NCBI RefSeq assembly: GCF_000019085.1
Contig: NC_010321.1
Coordinates: 628,501 to 692,500 of the forward strand
Direction of reading: 5' to 3'
DNA: 64,000 nt
DNA from: Thermoanaerobacter pseudethanolicus ATCC 33223
Lineage (GTDB): Bacteria; Bacillota; Thermoanaerobacteria; Thermoanaerobacterales; Thermoanaerobacteraceae
Numbering within the stretch: position 1 is the stretch's first letter; every line of letters begins with the position of its first letter. Positions 62,415 to 64,000 of this stretch are shown here, piece by piece. Under the pieces are notes generated by a model. It saw nothing but the letters and a program-made list of their open reading frames with translations. It made no database searches and was not told the DNA's origin. The position numbers and the translations under genes were made by a program.

Positions 62415-63851
62415 ATGATAGTAATACAGGCTAAACTCATTTTTCTAAGTCAAGAAGACAAACAAATAGTATTAGACTTAATGAGAAGATGGTCATCCTG
62501 CATGAGATATTCATACAAAAGGCTTTTAGAAGGTTATGATAGAAAAACATTAAAAAGAGACCTTCAGGGGACGTTTGACTTAAACTCAAGATATGTAGAT
62601 GATGCAATAATGAAAGCAAGAGGTGTATTAAAATCATCTAGACAATTAGACAACAATCCAAAGAAAGTCATCTTTGGAGGAAGAGACTTATTTGGAAAAC
62701 TTCAAAAGCGCCATATAAATGGGAAAGAATATCAAAAGCTAAAAACAAAGTGGCAAGAGAAAAGAAAAGGAAATCTCTACTCAAGAGGGGATAAAAGCAA
62801 AAAAGGAAATCTCAACACAAGAATAGAAATAAAAGAAAATGGCACTTTCTTAAGGATAAATGTAGGGGAAAGAAAATATGTATATGCCAGAATAGAAGCA
62901 GGCTACAAAAAGAATAAGAGCAGAGGAGAACTTCTACAGGAAATTGCCCAATCAAACATACCCTACTCTGTAGAATTAAAACTTAAAAACGGCAGTATAT
63001 ACGCTTATTTTGCTATTGAAGAAGAATATCCGGAAATAAAGATAACAAAAGGAAAAGGGGTTATAGGAATAGATATAAATGCATATCCGTACAACATATC
63101 ATGGGCAGAAACAGATGAAAAAGGGAATCTAATAAACTATGATAAAATGCCAATGACAGAGCTTGCAAGTGGCAGTAAAGACAAAAGAGAATACTTCAGA
63201 TGGCAGTATGCTCATGAGATAGTAAATATAGCAAAAGAAAAAGGAAAAGCAATTGTAATTGAGGGATTAGACATAAAAAACAAAGGTAAAAAAGGAGACT
63301 TTTCAGGGAGAAAATCAAGGAGAATAAGACATAACTTTAGCTATAAATCACTTCTTTCAAAAATAAAAACGCTGGCAAAAAGAGAAGGGATAGAAGTAAT
63401 AGAAGTCAATCCTTCTTATACATCAATAATAGGGATGTTAAAATATTCTCCGCAGTATATGATAACAAAAGATGTAGCAGCAGCCTACGTAATAGCAAGA
63501 AGAGGATTAAAACTGCAAGAAAAAATACCAGACAATTATATAAAGTTTCTCAACGCATTGACTGTAGAAGAATTAGAAGAATTAAAAGAGTACGTAAAGA
63601 AAACAGTCAGGAACAAGCATATAAAGAAAAAGCACATAAGGGAAATAAATAAAGCAATAGAATTTTTACAAAGCCTTGAGAGTGAGCCAGGAAGGGTGCT
63701 AGAACCTCTGGATGGAACAAGTTTTAGTGCCTATAATTTCTGGCGAGTTCTCAAGGTAGCGGTGGTAACGCCACTCTCCCCTGAGAAGGTATCAAGAGAC
63801 TTCTCTGCCCTGAAGGAATTACTAATTCAGGGCAAGTGGAGAGACCTGTAA
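62415..63851 (+). CDS. tnpB: TnpB-like RNA-guided nuclease (IS200/IS605 OrfB relative) lacking the zinc ribbon
   Basis: About 478 residues. The RuvC core is intact: GVIGIDINAYPYNISW (Asp, about 220), KAIVIEGLDIKN (Glu, about 283) and TKDVAAAYVIARRG (Asp, about 353). Typical TnpB has a four-cysteine ribbon between the second and third motifs; here that place reads NPSYTSIIGMLKYSPQYMI and only one cysteine exists in the whole protein. GAGGTGG lies eight bases before the ATG at 62415. No tnpA was found beside it. The last 50 codons are GC-rich and fold into hairpins, consistent with overlap by an omega RNA. Confidence 0.85.
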   Translation: MIVIQAKLIFLSQEDKQIVLDLMRRWSSCMRYSYKRLLEGYDRKTLKRDLQGTFDLNSRYVDDAIMKARGVLKSSRQLDNNPKKVIFGGRDLFGKLQKRHINGKEYQKLKTKWQEKRKGNLYSRGDKSKKGNLNTRIEIKENGTFLRINVGERKYVYARIEAGYKKNKSRGELLQEIAQSNIPYSVELKLKNGSIYAYFAIEEEYPEIKITKGKGVIGIDINAYPYNISWAETDEKGNLINYDKMPMTELASGSKDKREYFRWQYAHEIVNIAKEKGKAIVIEGLDIKNKGKKGDFSGRKSRRIRHNFSYKSLLSKIKTLAKREGIEVIEVNPSYTSIIGMLKYSPQYMITKDVAAAYVIARRGLKLQEKIPDNYIKFLNALTVEELEELKEYVKKTVRNKHIKKKHIREINKAIEFLQSLESEPGRVLEPLDGTSFSAYNFWRVLKVAVVTPLSPEKVSRDFSALKELLIQGKWRDL

Positions 63852-63985
63852 GGGCGTAAGTTCCTGCTTCTTGGGGCAGGGGCTATGGCTTTCCCAAATA
63901 CCGCCTGCTGGGTCTGGGAAAGCCTGAAAGGCGGACTACAAATATCCCAGCTATCTAAACTGTACACTTTTGTACAGTTTGGGTA
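63700..63985 (+). ncRNA. Candidate omega RNA (TnpB guide RNA scaffold) overlapping the tnpB 3' end
   Basis: GC content rises sharply here. GCCCTGAA (63807-63814) pairs with TTCAGGGC (63826-63833); CCTGC (63863) with GCAGG (63876). GGCTTTCCCA (63887-63896) pairs with TGGGAAAGCC (63915-63924), while CCGCCT in its loop (63901-63906) pairs with AGGCGG downstream (63929-63934), forming an H-type pseudoknot. AAACTGTACA (63957) pairs with TGTACAGTTT (63971). Omega RNAs are known to span the tnpB 3' end and the element's right end, with the guide just outside. Exact 5' and 3' ends are not defined. Confidence 0.6.
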
Positions 63986-64000
63986 ACCAGGAGAGAATAA

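Noticed and set aside
62415-63851. Cas12-type CRISPR effector
   Set aside because: Size and RuvC layout fit TnpB; no repeats, cas1 or cas2 genes are nearby.

Overview
The window is AT-rich DNA from a thermophilic, anaerobic, spore-forming Firmicute, most likely Thermoanaerobacter or a close relative. This is inferred from protein style, purine-rich Shine-Dalgarno sites, frequent TTG/GTG starts, a branched-chain polyamine synthase (BpsA) typical of thermophiles, Sigma-H-like promoters and many sugar ABC transporters. No rRNA, tRNA or CRISPR array was seen.

Layout. 1-4060: tail of an unknown gene, then a four-gene operon of two Gfo/Idh/MocA oxidoreductases and two TIM-barrel sugar isomerase/epimerases, closed by a terminator. 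4115-5035: AEC-type carrier. 5190-about 6830: IS110-family element with a folded non-coding left end that looks like a bridge RNA. 6930-13173: 2-hydroxyacid dehydrogenase, DeoR regulator, a truncated second dehydrogenase, gnd and gntK (gluconate to pentose phosphate), scarred by a uxuB fragment and a transposase fragment. 13905-18850: Leloir galactose operon galT-galK-galE plus a ROK regulator. 20287-27842: sugar ABC transporter with GH36 alpha-galactosidase and GH2 beta-galactosidase, which would feed the Leloir genes. 28049-36632: GH38 alpha-mannosidase, a second sugar ABC transporter, the remnant of another GH38 gene and an AraC regulator. 36850-45215: amidase, NSS-family sodium symporter, DUF815 ATPase, transaldolase, a membrane-anchored solute-binding-like protein and a class B penicillin-binding protein. 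45386-46149: fluoride (crcB) riboswitch in front of a Cys/His-rich DUF6062 gene. 46292-56347: sucrose/fructan operon (ABC transporter, GH32, fructokinase, LacI repressor) cut by a complete 3,214-bp transposon. 56491-62234: bpsA, two small proteins of unknown role, a methyltransferase and a DUF5320/NifX/ferredoxin-ATPase cluster. 62415-64000: a TnpB-like RNA-guided nuclease gene without the usual zinc ribbon, followed by a folded GC-rich region that is a candidate omega RNA.

The strongest discoveries are: (1) the transposon at 50932-54145, with terminal inverted repeats (TGTCA...), an exact 6-bp target duplication (AGTGGA) and three genes (zinc-ribbon DUF6431 protein, DDE transposase, AAA ATPase); removing it restores an intact GH32 reading frame; (2) a fluoride riboswitch with an overlapping terminator ahead of a DUF6062 gene; (3) two probable guide-RNA systems of mobile elements, an IS110 bridge RNA and a TnpB omega RNA; (4) regulatory modules shared between sugar operons: three Sigma-H-like promoters with identical spacing, and a duplicated activator/promoter module ahead of the two mannoside-type units. 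Functional links between transporters, hydrolases and regulators are inferred from gene order, not shown.
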